From positions 1-34,264 of the forward strand of contig PFRF01000026.1 of assembly GCA_002788395.1 (NCBI GenBank): a stretch of 34,264 nt of DNA, in the 5' to 3' direction. Positions 24,144-31,523 of this stretch are shown one piece after another. The notes beneath the pieces were generated by a model. That model made no database searches and was not told the DNA's origin. It saw only the letters and a program-made list of their open reading frames with translations. How positions within the stretch are numbered: the first letter of the stretch is position 1; every line of letters starts with the position of its first letter. Made by a program: the position numbers and the translations under genes. Origin of the DNA: Candidatus Levybacteria bacterium CG_4_9_14_0_2_um_filter_35_21 (GTDB lineage Bacteria; Patescibacteriota; Microgenomatia; Levybacterales; UBA12049).

Positions 24144-24542
24144 ATGAGAAAATCGCTTTTTTTACAACAGTCTGGTCAGGCGTTAATTAGTATTTTATTT
24201 ATTACCATTATTGGGATGACCATTATTTCTTCAGCGGCTTTTTTGGTTTATGGTAACATTCAGTCTGTAAGTATCACCGAACAGGGCTCTTATGCTTATT
24301 ATGTTGCGGAAAGTGGTGTAGAAGAAGGACTTCTTAGGCTGGTTAGAAATCCATATTATTCAGGAACGCCTATTGGTCAGCCTTTTATAGTAGGATTGGG
24401 TAGTGCTGTGATAGAAGTTGATACGGCGAGTGGATTAATAACCTCAACGGGAACGTATAACAATACAACGAGAAAAATTCAGGCCCAGACAGTGTACAAT
24501 AATGGTATAAGAACAATTACTTCTTGGAAGGAGGTTTGGTAA
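24144..24542 (+). CDS. Minor pilin, PilX/GspK-like, without Glu5
   Basis: 132 residues. The leader MRKSLFLQQSG precedes QALISILFITIIGMTIISS, and the +5 residue is Ser instead of Glu. Absence of Glu5 is known for GspK-type pseudopilins that occupy the very tip. YAYYVAESGVEEGLLRLVRN is the conserved PilX N-terminal pattern. The globular part is small and beta-rich. Its TAA stop overlaps the next ATG (TAATG), and an AAGGAGG ribosome site for that gene lies inside its last codons. Confidence 0.82.
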   Translation: MRKSLFLQQSGQALISILFITIIGMTIISSAAFLVYGNIQSVSITEQGSYAYYVAESGVEEGLLRLVRNPYYSGTPIGQPFIVGLGSAVIEVDTASGLITSTGTYNNTTRKIQAQTVYNNGIRTITSWKEVW

Positions 24543-25357
24543 TGGTAAAAAAACAAACAATAGCAGTATTTTTAGAAAGCAGTAGGATCTCATTGTGCTT
24601 AAAAGATACAAATAATATTCTTCAGCTCGATTTACCGCCGGATACGGTTTCGGATTTAGAAGTAATAGACAGAGATAAATTTGAGCAACTTGTTAATTCG
24701 TTTTTCCAAACAGATGCGTTTAAGGGAATAGAATTTGACGTTGCTCTTGTCTTCTCTCGGGATGTCACTTTTGAAAAAGATTTTACGGATAATGCTACAA
24801 AAGTAAACTATGAAGAAATACAAAAGTTTTTAGATATTGTTCCTTTTGAGGATATATTAAGTAAAACATACAAAATCAACAGAAAAGCAAAAATTGTAGC
24901 AGTTAACAGAAGCTTATATGACGTTATATGTTTGGCTTTAGAAAAAAACAAAGCTTATATATCCCTGGTAGTGCCAATGGCAATTTTAGCAGAGACAACT
25001 CCGGAGCTTTCTACTAATGTTGATTTAGCATTTATTGCAGCAAGATCGGATTCGTTTAGACAGTACAGCTTTATCGAGGTAAAAGAAGCAAACCTTAAAA
25101 GTGAGCAAAAGAATTCAATAGGGATTAAGAAAAAAGACGTAAGGTTATATGCCCTTTTAGGTATTTTTGCATTGCTTTTTTTAATTCTTTTAATGTTAAT
25201 ATATACAACCTTTTTCTCTTCTCCCAAAAAGAATAAGAAACCGGTTGTTTTACCAAAAGCTTCAGTTTCAACAACCATTCCGGTGGAGATGATTCCTTCA
25301 GCCAGTCAGTCGGGAAACATATCTTCGCCAAGTTCTTCATTGCGGCCAACACACTAG
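24542..25357 (+). CDS. Bitopic membrane protein of the pilus operon, possibly PilM/PilN-like
   Basis: 271 residues from the ATG at 24542, chosen because AAGGAGG lies about 8 bases upstream and the stop of pilX overlaps it. The first 200 residues are cytoplasmic. The opening IAVFLESSRISLCLKD resembles the first strands of actin-like (ASKHA) proteins such as PilM, but no complete ATP-binding motif is seen. A TM helix (about residues 202-222) and a Pro/Ser-rich external tail follow. The layout could combine PilM-like and PilN-like roles in aligning the pilus machine; this is inference from position and topology. Confidence 0.7.
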   Translation: MVKKQTIAVFLESSRISLCLKDTNNILQLDLPPDTVSDLEVIDRDKFEQLVNSFFQTDAFKGIEFDVALVFSRDVTFEKDFTDNATKVNYEEIQKFLDIVPFEDILSKTYKINRKAKIVAVNRSLYDVICLALEKNKAYISLVVPMAILAETTPELSTNVDLAFIAARSDSFRQYSFIEVKEANLKSEQKNSIGIKKKDVRLYALLGIFALLFLILLMLIYTTFFSSPKKNKKPVVLPKASVSTTIPVEMIPSASQSGNISSPSSSLRPTH

Positions 25358-25420
25358 CATAGATCTTTAAAGAATAGTACTAAAATTTAAATCAGATGGT
25401 TTTGGCTTCAAATTGCCCTA

Positions 25421-25450
25421 TTGACAAACTAATTTTTATTATGCTACGCT
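25421..25450 (+). promoter_or_regulatory. Promoter of the major pilin gene
   Basis: TTGACA (25421-25426), 18-base spacer, extended -10 TGC-TACGCT (25442-25450). The predicted start near 25457 leaves about 5 bases before the ATG at 25462. The rest of 25358-25420 shows nothing recognisable. Confidence 0.65.
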
Positions 25451-25461
25451 AATTATGAGAC

Positions 25462-25935
25462 ATGAAATCACTGCCCAACTTGGTAAGAAAAGAAAAAGGT
25501 TTTACCCTCATAGAACTACTCGTTGTAATTGGAATTTTAGCAATCTTACTTTCGATTGTTTTAATCGCAATTAATCCGGCAAGACAATTTGGTCAAGCAA
25601 ACGATACGAGAAGAAGAAGTGAAGTAACACAAATCCTAAATGCAGTTGGAGCATACGCAGCGGATCACAAAGGAGTATTGCCGGCTGCAATTAGTGGTTT
25701 AGCCGATGATACAGCTACACAAATTAGCAATACAGGCGCAGATATATGTGCAGATTTAGTTCCTAATTATATTCCTGCACTTCCACAGGATCCACAGCAG
25801 GGAACAGGGACAGCGATTACGGCTTGCGGGGTGGCATACGATACAGGTTATCAAATTGCTCATGATGTTGCAGGAAGAGTTACAGTTTCAGCACCTCAAT
25901 ACGAAGGCGATACAGCAATATCAAATACACGCTAG
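25462..25935 (+). CDS. pilA: Major type IV pilin (PilA/GspG-like)
   Basis: 157 residues. The leader MKSLPNLVRKEKG is cut before FTLIELLVVIGILAILLSI, a canonical N-terminal pilin helix with Glu at +5. The globular part has INPARQFGQANDTRRRSEVTQILNAV (in pieces), a GspG-like alpha/beta layout and two Cys that could close a C-terminal disulfide loop (ADIC, ITACGVAYDTGYQI). A separate strong promoter, unlike the minor pilins upstream, fits its being the abundant subunit. Confidence 0.9.
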   Translation: MKSLPNLVRKEKGFTLIELLVVIGILAILLSIVLIAINPARQFGQANDTRRRSEVTQILNAVGAYAADHKGVLPAAISGLADDTATQISNTGADICADLVPNYIPALPQDPQQGTGTAITACGVAYDTGYQIAHDVAGRVTVSAPQYEGDTAISNTR

Positions 25936-25946
25936 TCTTCTAATTC

Positions 25947-26183
25947 ATGGCAAAAAAGAAAGTTAAATCAGATAGTAATAAACTTAGCCGTCATGAGAGC
26001 AATATCAAAGCAATATTGTCATTGTTGGTATTGCTTCTTGCTTTTGCAGTGCTATTAATTTTCAATACTTACCAAGAAAATATAATATATGCCTCTTTTA
26101 AGTGGTTTATATCGCTGGCAGTTGTCTTGTTTGCATTTTTACTAGCTCTGCTTTTTCTCATTAATCCACAAAAAAAACATTAG
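25947..26183 (+). CDS. Small membrane protein with two TM helices
   Basis: 78 residues. A basic N-terminus (MAKKKVKSDSNKLSRH) precedes two hydrophobic helices (about residues 23-40 and 50-72), then a short basic tail. I do not recognise a family. It lies 11 bases after the major pilin with no promoter between, so it is probably co-transcribed; a pilus-related role is possible but unproven. Confidence 0.7.
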   Translation: MAKKKVKSDSNKLSRHESNIKAILSLLVLLLAFAVLLIFNTYQENIIYASFKWFISLAVVLFAFLLALLFLINPQKKH

Positions 26184-26195
26184 TTTAATTTTTGC

Positions 26196-26984
26196 TTAGG
26201 AAGTCTTTTTATTAAAGTAGTTGATTATTTTTTTCTTTCTATCCACAACCGGTAATGTGCTTATGATTCCGGGACCGTTTACACAGCCGCCTTCACAAAA
26301 TAAAACATCCATAAAACGAATTTTGGGATTACTTTGAAATTCTATAAGCGCCTCTTCTACATTTCTCCAACCAGAGACAATTCTAAATTCTTCATCTTTT
26401 AAAATTCTATTTACGCCGCTGGTTAAAGTTAATCCCCCATCCATAGGATAAATTCGGGTATCTTTAGCTTCCAGATCAAATTTATCATTCCCGGTCGGCA
26501 TATTAACACTGATATTAAAATTTGTAAAAACCTCATCCAGCTCTTTATATGTTAAAACTAAAATATTTAATTCCGGGCGATCTTCCGATGATTCAAGCTT
26601 TTTGGCAATACAAGGGCCGATAAAAACAGGTTGGTGGTCAGGATATCTTTCCTTAACTAATTTAGCGGTTGCAGACATAGGTGAGTCGGCAGAAAGAGCG
26701 AGATATTTTAAAAGACTTGGATATTTTGTTCTAACCATTCTTACAAAGCTTGGGCAGGGACTAGTAATAATTCTGGACTTAGGATTTCTTTGCAAAAGAC
26801 TTAAAACCTGTTCGTTAGTTTTTTTTGCTCCGACGGATACTTCAACAACATAAGCAAATCCCAATTTTTTTAGTTTGGTAATTATTTGCGGATATTCGTA
26901 AACAATCGGAAAAGAAGGAGCAAGTATTACCGCTAATCTTGCCTTTTTATTAAGAAGATCAATGAGACGGATAGTTTCATTCAT
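26196..26984 (-). CDS. Stand-alone minimal [FeFe]-hydrogenase-type H-cluster domain protein
   Basis: 262 residues, only the catalytic H-domain of [FeFe] hydrogenases without N-terminal ferredoxin domains. The three cysteine signatures are recognisable: L1 TSPCPSF (C77), L2 GPCIAKKLE (C125) and L3 FCEGGCVNGPG (C230, C234), so all four H-cluster cysteines are kept. The proton-transfer Cys of active enzymes (first C in TSCCP) is Pro76, and the L2 Met is Gly. YPMDGGLTLTSG replaces the usual GxTGGVMEAA and resembles what I remember of sensory (group C/D) forms. It may be a low-activity hydrogenase, an H2 or redox sensor, or an iron-sulfur protein without the diiron site. No HydE/F/G maturases are in the window. 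It overlaps the upstream membrane-protein gene by 8 bases. Confidence 0.8.
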   Translation of the reverse strand: MNETIRLIDLLNKKARLAVILAPSFPIVYEYPQIITKLKKLGFAYVVEVSVGAKKTNEQVLSLLQRNPKSRIITSPCPSFVRMVRTKYPSLLKYLALSADSPMSATAKLVKERYPDHQPVFIGPCIAKKLESSEDRPELNILVLTYKELDEVFTNFNISVNMPTGNDKFDLEAKDTRIYPMDGGLTLTSGVNRILKDEEFRIVSGWRNVEEALIEFQSNPKIRFMDVLFCEGGCVNGPGIISTLPVVDRKKKIINYFNKKTS

Positions 26985-27495
26985 TCCTGTTTATAGCTTT
27001 GAGTAAACCAAAAGCAAGAATTCCTCCTGCGATTGCAGTTGCGAATTGGAAAATACTCATTGCAGTAAGAAATATTTGGGGTACTAAATTAAGTTTAAAA
27101 TAAGCAAAGGCAAAAACAAAAAGTAAAGCCGCTTTTAATAGAGAAGATAGAAATAGCGCGAGCGGAAAAGAAGTATTTTTTTTAATTTCGATAAAAGATT
27201 TTACCAAAATAAAATTTCCCAGCCAGATAAAAGGCAAAAAGTAAGTTAGAAATGGGGTATATGGTCCAAATAAAATTCCGTTTCCTAATGCGCCGATGCT
27301 TGGAAAAACAATTACCGGCCAAGCCTTTCTTAAAGGAAGTTTAATGGCAGTTAGAATTAAAAAAGAGTTTACCAAAGTCCCTGTTAAAAGTTGCGGGCCG
27401 GAAGCAAAGAATGGAATCGTAAAAGCAACAACCGGTAAAACTATTCCGTAGTTTAAAACTTCTTCTTTGTTTAGAATTAAAGATTTCACCTGCAT
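26977..27495 (-). CDS. Multi-spanning membrane protein coupled to the H-cluster protein
   Basis: 172 residues with about five to six hydrophobic helices and few charges, beginning LNKEEVLNYGIVLPVVAFTI. GSIGALGNGILFGPYTPFL-like loops and the size resemble ECF-transporter substrate-binding (S) components or related small integral membrane proteins, but no diagnostic motif is seen. The 8-base overlap with the H-cluster gene downstream implies translational coupling and a functional partnership, such as membrane tethering or cofactor supply. A weak GATAGG lies 6 bases upstream of the ATG, so it may have its own start or belong with mazG. Confidence 0.75.
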   Translation of the reverse strand: MQVKSLILNKEEVLNYGIVLPVVAFTIPFFASGPQLLTGTLVNSFLILTAIKLPLRKAWPVIVFPSIGALGNGILFGPYTPFLTYFLPFIWLGNFILVKSFIEIKKNTSFPLALFLSSLLKAALLFVFAFAYFKLNLVPQIFLTAMSIFQFATAIAGGILAFGLLKAINRNE

Positions 27496-27520
27496 AAAAA
27501 ACCTATCGTAAGAACAAATT

Positions 27521-27874
27521 TTATTGATCGGTGGTTGTTTCTGTTTTTTCTTTCTTATGTCTTTCTTCTATTGTTTTGAGTTTATCGTTAATTGCTCTTT
27601 CCAAATCGACTCCTGCTGCTAAAGCAAGCTGTGTGGTAACAATAATTACGTCTGCAAATTCCTGATAAACATTTCTTTTGTCAAATTTATCTAATTTTGA
27701 TTTTCTTTGTAGCTTTAATATTCCTAAAATATCATTACAAAGTTCTCCAACTTCTTCATTAAGCTTTACGGTTTTTGCAAGAATTTCTCTCTCTTTTGGA
27801 GATTCAACAACATATTTAGTTTTTGTTTTGTCTTCCAAATTGGAAACTCTTTCTTGAAGATTTTTTAAATTCAT
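27521..27874 (-). CDS. MazG-like nucleotide pyrophosphohydrolase
   Basis: 117 residues, a single all-alpha NTP-pyrophosphatase domain. The metal-binding pattern is LNEEVGELCNDI (E40, E41, E44) and QEFADVIIVTTQLA (E72, D75), the ExxE and ExxD motifs of MazG/dUTPase-like enzymes. It would hydrolyse a nucleoside triphosphate to monophosphate, serving housecleaning or alarmone control; the substrate is unknown. The first 25 residues form a short charged helix, and the C-terminal tail is polar. It has an extended -10 element immediately upstream. Confidence 0.85.
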   Translation of the reverse strand: MNLKNLQERVSNLEDKTKTKYVVESPKEREILAKTVKLNEEVGELCNDILGILKLQRKSKLDKFDKRNVYQEFADVIIVTTQLALAAGVDLERAINDKLKTIEERHKKEKTETTTDQ

Positions 27875-27880
27875 GCTTCT

Positions 27881-27889
27881 ATTCTATCA
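27881..27889 (-). promoter_or_regulatory. Extended -10 of the mazG-like gene, leaderless spacing
   Basis: Minus strand TGA-TAGAAT ends 6 bases before the ATG at 27874. It lies in the 19-base gap after uppP, showing a transcription start between these genes. Confidence 0.55.
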
Positions 27890-27893
27890 CGAA

Positions 27894-28670
27894 CTACCTT
27901 ATTATAAAAAACCAAAAGAGAATAGCGATAATAATTCTATAAACTCCAAAAGGAATAAAAGTGTGATTTTTAATAAAATTTAAAAAGAATTTAATTGCCA
28001 GTATTGCCACGATAAAAGCTCCGATAAATCCTACAGTCATAGTTAAATATTCATTAGTATCGTAGGCAGAAAAGTCACTTTTTAAAATATCAAATGCAGA
28101 TGCCGCAAACATTGTAGGGACTGCGAGTAAAAAGGAAAATTCAACCGCGGTTTTTCTTTTCGTTCCCAAGAAAAGTCCTCCAACAATAGTAGCAGCGGAA
28201 CGGGAGACTCCCGGAATTATTGCAAGGGATTGAAATACTCCTATTAAAAATGCATTTTTTAAAGTCATTTTTTCAATTTTATCGATATGATGTTTTTTTT
28301 CTTTATAAATAAGCTCTAATATAATCAATAAAATACCACCAATCAGAAGAGCATATAATGTTACGATAGTATTTCCCAAGAGGACGGTTTTTATAAATTT
28401 GTATAAAGGGTATGCGATAATAGCTGTTGGAATAAATGCAACAATGATTCTTTTCCAAATTTTTTTACTTGCAATTACAGTTTTCCAATATAAAACTATT
28501 ACTGCCAGAATTGCTCCCAATTGAATAATAATTTCAAAATCTTTTACAAAGTTTGTTTGATAAATTTTTAGTAAATCCGCCGTAAGAACTAAATGTCCAG
28601 TGGAAGAAATAGGTAAAAATTCCGTTATTCCCTCCACGATTGCTAGAATTATCGAGTTAATGATGGTCAT
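27894..28670 (-). CDS. uppP: Undecaprenyl-diphosphatase UppP (BacA)
   Basis: 258 residues, an integral membrane protein with about eight helices. The active-site motifs are EGITEFLPISSTGHL (13-27) and PGVSRSAATIVGG (153-165). It removes one phosphate from undecaprenyl diphosphate, recycling the lipid carrier for peptidoglycan and glycan export, and its presence implies a cell wall. Length is typical. It has no close partner; the intergenic region upstream is AT-rich, with GATAAC 6 bases before the ATG as a weak -10 candidate. Confidence 0.96.
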   Translation of the reverse strand: MTIINSIILAIVEGITEFLPISSTGHLVLTADLLKIYQTNFVKDFEIIIQLGAILAVIVLYWKTVIASKKIWKRIIVAFIPTAIIAYPLYKFIKTVLLGNTIVTLYALLIGGILLIILELIYKEKKHHIDKIEKMTLKNAFLIGVFQSLAIIPGVSRSAATIVGGLFLGTKRKTAVEFSFLLAVPTMFAASAFDILKSDFSAYDTNEYLTMTVGFIGAFIVAILAIKFFLNFIKNHTFIPFGVYRIIIAILFWFFIIR

Positions 28671-28688
28671 TGGTTAGTTATCTGTATT

Positions 28689-28719
28689 AAGTATAAAATA
28701 TAAAGTATTTAGTATAAAG
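28689..28719. repeat. Short AT-rich direct repeats
   Basis: AGTAT occurs three times (28690, 28704, 28711), twice as AGTATAAA, in the gap between divergent uppP and the gene at 28780. It may be a small dispersed repeat or simple-sequence drift. Confidence 0.4.
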
Positions 28720-28743
28720 CAGTAAAAACTTAGATAAGCTCGA

Positions 28744-28772
28744 TTGCAAAAGAGTTTATTATTACCTAGAAT
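28744..28772 (+). promoter_or_regulatory. Promoter of the gene at 28780, leaderless spacing
   Basis: TTGCAA (28744-28749), 17-base spacer, TAGAAT (28767-28772), then 7 bases to the ATG at 28780. The in-frame TTG at 28744 is thus the -35 box, not a start codon. Confidence 0.7.
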
Positions 28773-28779
28773 AAGTAAT

Positions 28780-29151
28780 ATGAAAGAAACAATGACGGGC
28801 AAAAATAAAGAGTGGGATTTAAAAAAACTTATCCTTGCCCTCTTTATTTTAGTAGGTATTTTAATTTTGGTTTTATTTTTTAAATTTTATTTTTTTGCAA
28901 ATGAGGACAACATTACTCAAGTTGCTAAGGTTCAGGAGAAAAGAGTTAAGGGAATAAGTACGGAAAATATACAAAAAGTGGTTCAGGAAAAAGTTGATTT
29001 AATAAAAGAACAGGCGGATCAAATTAATGTCACGGATATTGCAACATCTTCTCCTCAAATGCAAAAATTAATCAAAGACATTAAGTCATTAGAAGGCTAT
29101 CCAAGTAGTCAAGCAAGAAGCATGTGTGAGAATCTTTGCAAAAGTTTATAA
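28780..29151 (+). CDS. Single-TM protein of unknown function
   Basis: 123 residues from the ATG at 28780. A charged N-terminus (MKETMTGKNKEWDLKK) precedes a TM helix (about residues 17-39). An external, helical, Gln/Lys/Val-rich segment follows, possibly a coiled coil, ending in EGYPSSQARSMCENLCKSL with two Cys four residues apart. No family recognised. It is the first gene of an operon whose next member, the NRAMP-like transporter, starts one base after its stop. Confidence 0.7.
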   Translation: MKETMTGKNKEWDLKKLILALFILVGILILVLFFKFYFFANEDNITQVAKVQEKRVKGISTENIQKVVQEKVDLIKEQADQINVTDIATSSPQMQKLIKDIKSLEGYPSSQARSMCENLCKSL

Positions 29152-29152
29152 A

Positions 29153-30472
29153 ATGACAAAAGAGAAAATCCATCAGCCGGCGGACAAAAAACCAAATAGA
29201 TTTAGTAGATTTCTAAAAATTCTTGGTCCGGGACTTATTACGGGGGCTGCCGATGATGACCCTTCGGGAATAGCTACTTATTCACAAACCGGTGCTCAAT
29301 TTGGCTATGGTCAGCTCTGGACGGTAATTCTTATGTACCCTTTAATGACTGCCGTTCAGGAAGCTTGCGCAAGAGTAGGGGCGGTAACGGGAAAGGGTTT
29401 AGCAGCCGTAGTAAGGGATTATTACAGCAAGAAAATACTTTATTTTGTTGTTGCTCTTGTTGTAATTGCCAACATTATAAATATTGGAGCAGACATTGGG
29501 GCAATGGCAGAATCAATGAGGCTAATAATTCCAATTTCGTTTACCTACTGGGCTCTAATTTTTACCTTTGTAATGCTTGCTCTGGAAGTTTTTACTTCTT
29601 ATTCTGCCTACGCAAAAATTCTCAAATGGCTTTCCTTAGTTCTTCTTGCTTATCCGATAACGGCAATAATTGCAGGGCAAAATTGGCCGGTTGTTTTAAG
29701 GGCAACATTTGTTCCGCATATTCAATTGGATTTTGGATTCTTCTTTCTCCTTACAGGCGTCTTAGGAACAACGATTTCTCCCTATATGTTTTTTTGGCAA
29801 GCATCGGAAGAAATAGAAGAAGAAATAGAAGAGAAAAGGGTTGGTCAAAACGGAGGAATTCCGAAAATTAGTAAGCTCTTTCTAAGAAATCTTAGAATTG
29901 ACACTTTTTTAGGAATGCTTTTTTCGGAATTAATGACCTTTTTTATAATCATTACAGCTGCTTCAGTTTTAAATGCAAACGGAGTTACCAATATTAGTAC
30001 AGCCGCTGATGCGGCAAAAGCTCTGGAACCGCTTGTTTCTACTTTTCCTAATTCGGGGTTAATTGCCAAAACTATTTTTGCGGCAGGAGTTGTCGGAATT
30101 GGTCTTCTGGCAGTTCCGGTTCTTGCAGGGTCTGCCTCCTATGCATTGTCCGAAGCTTTCCATTGGAGAGAGGGATTATCTCTTAAATTTAAAAAAGCAC
30201 ACGGATTTTACGGAGTAATAATTGCATCAACTTTAATTGGACTTTTAATTAATTTTATTGGTATTGATCCAATTAAAGCTTTAGTTTTTACCGCCGTATT
30301 TAATGGAGTTACTTCGGTTCCATTAATTTTCGTTATCGCAAGAGTTTCCAACAACGAAAAAATTATGGGTGAACATAAAAATACTCTGATCTCCACGGTT
30401 TTATTGTGGCTTACTTTTGCCACCATGGGGGGATCGGCTATAATAATGTTGGCTTCGCTGCTAATAAGGTAG
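29153..30472 (+). CDS. NRAMP-related divalent metal transporter with an altered metal site
   Basis: 439 residues from the ATG at 29153; the in-frame GTG at 29126 lies inside the previous gene. About 11 hydrophobic helices with the LeuT-type NRAMP layout. The TM1 motif reads DDDPSGIATYSQTGAQFGY: the metal-binding Asp (D36) is kept, but the DPGN Asn is Gly39. The TM6 motif, MPH in manganese/iron NRAMPs, reads ISPYMFFWQ: Met becomes Ser209 and His becomes Tyr211. Loss of the Met is a hallmark of relatives that do not select transition metals, so Mg2+ or another hard cation is a plausible substrate (inference). An acidic EEIEEEIEEK stretch follows TM6 on the loop. It is co-transcribed with the upstream one-TM gene, and prfB follows after 6 bases. 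Confidence 0.88.
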   Translation: MTKEKIHQPADKKPNRFSRFLKILGPGLITGAADDDPSGIATYSQTGAQFGYGQLWTVILMYPLMTAVQEACARVGAVTGKGLAAVVRDYYSKKILYFVVALVVIANIINIGADIGAMAESMRLIIPISFTYWALIFTFVMLALEVFTSYSAYAKILKWLSLVLLAYPITAIIAGQNWPVVLRATFVPHIQLDFGFFFLLTGVLGTTISPYMFFWQASEEIEEEIEEKRVGQNGGIPKISKLFLRNLRIDTFLGMLFSELMTFFIIITAASVLNANGVTNISTAADAAKALEPLVSTFPNSGLIAKTIFAAGVVGIGLLAVPVLAGSASYALSEAFHWREGLSLKFKKAHGFYGVIIASTLIGLLINFIGIDPIKALVFTAVFNGVTSVPLIFVIARVSNNEKIMGEHKNTLISTVLLWLTFATMGGSAIIMLASLLIR

Positions 30473-30478
30473 AAAAAA

Positions 30479-31483
30479 ATGGAAGAACTTAAAGAGAGAG
30501 TTGCTAATCTTATCGAAAAATTAGATATAGATAATAAAAGACAAAAAATTAGAAAATTAGAAGCAGATGCTACTAGTCCTTCTTTTTGGCAAGATCATCA
30601 GTCGGCTGCTGTAAAAATGAAAGAGCTTTACGCTCTTCAAAAAGAAATTTTAGATTCGGAAAAATTACAGGAATTAATAAAGGAAGGCAAAAAAGAAGAA
30701 GCAGAAAAACTGTTAAAAGAAACAGAAATTTTTCTTTATCTTTCCGGACCATATGACAGCGGGGATGCAATTCTTTATTTACATTCAGGACAAGGAGGAG
30801 TAGAGGCAATGGATTGGACGCAAATGCTTTATAGAATGTATACGCGATATTTTGAAAGAAAAGGTTTTAGTTTTGAAACAATTGAAGAGAACATTGGAGA
30901 AGAAGCCGGTTTAAAAAGTGTGGTCGTAACCGTTTCGGGGCAATATGTATACGGTTTTTTAAAACATGAAGCAGGAGTGCACCGTTTAGTTAGACAATCA
31001 CCATTTAATGCCGATAATTTAAGGCAGACTTCGTTTGCTTTGGTTGAGGTCCTTCCCGATATCGGTGAAGATGGTAAATTAGAAATAAAAGAGGATGATT
31101 TAAATTGGGAATTCTACAGAGCAAGTTCTCATGGGGGTCAAAATGTTCAAAAGGTTTCTTCGGCTGTTCGTTTAAAACATATTCCATCAGGAATTGTAGT
31201 TACGGCACAATCGGAGAGATATCAAGGCAAAAACAGAGAATATGCTCTTAAAATTCTTAAGGCAAAACTTTGGATAAAGCAAGATGAAGAGAGGAGAAAA
31301 CAAGAAATGGAATTAAAAGGTGGATATAAAACACCCGGTTGGGGAAATCAAATCCGTTCATACGTATTACATCCATACCAAATGGTTAAAGATTTACGCA
31401 CGGAATACGAAACGGGAAATACGGGCGCGGTTTTGGACGGAGACCTTGATTCTTTTATAGACGCAGAGCTTAGAAAGCTTTAG
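30479..31483 (+). CDS. prfB: Peptide chain release factor 2
   Basis: 334 residues. The SPF tripeptide (174-176, in VRQSPFNADN) marks RF2, which reads UAA and UGA, and the GGQ (219-221, in SSHGGQNVQKVSSAVRL) triggers peptide release. The N-terminal helical domain is somewhat shorter than in E. coli RF2 (365 residues). The gene is one continuous frame from the ATG at 30479, so the programmed +1 frameshift that regulates many prfB genes is absent. It starts 6 bases after the transporter stop, with no obvious ribosome site. Confidence 0.95.
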   Translation: MEELKERVANLIEKLDIDNKRQKIRKLEADATSPSFWQDHQSAAVKMKELYALQKEILDSEKLQELIKEGKKEEAEKLLKETEIFLYLSGPYDSGDAILYLHSGQGGVEAMDWTQMLYRMYTRYFERKGFSFETIEENIGEEAGLKSVVVTVSGQYVYGFLKHEAGVHRLVRQSPFNADNLRQTSFALVEVLPDIGEDGKLEIKEDDLNWEFYRASSHGGQNVQKVSSAVRLKHIPSGIVVTAQSERYQGKNREYALKILKAKLWIKQDEERRKQEMELKGGYKTPGWGNQIRSYVLHPYQMVKDLRTEYETGNTGAVLDGDLDSFIDAELRKL

Positions 31484-31493
31484 GGTTGCCAAA

Positions 31494-31523
31494 TTGTTCA
31501 ATATATGGTTAACTAAGTATAAT
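31494..31523 (+). promoter_or_regulatory. Promoter of the OB-fold-like gene, leaderless spacing
   Basis: TTGTTC (31494-31499), 18-base spacer, perfect TATAAT (31518-31523), then 6 bases to the ATG at 31530. The in-frame TTG at 31494 is part of the -35 box. Confidence 0.7.

Noticed and set aside
26184-26195. Terminator between the convergent small membrane protein and H-cluster genes
   Set aside because: The gap is 12 bases and I found no convincing stem there.
29365-29871. A 168-codon open frame inside the NRAMP-like gene
   Set aside because: It is a shadow frame of a clearly coding transporter, with Cys/Asn/Arg-rich composition and no motifs.
30479-30560. Programmed frameshift in prfB
   Set aside because: The frame is continuous from a good ATG through the GGQ motif; no in-frame TGA or slippery site is needed.
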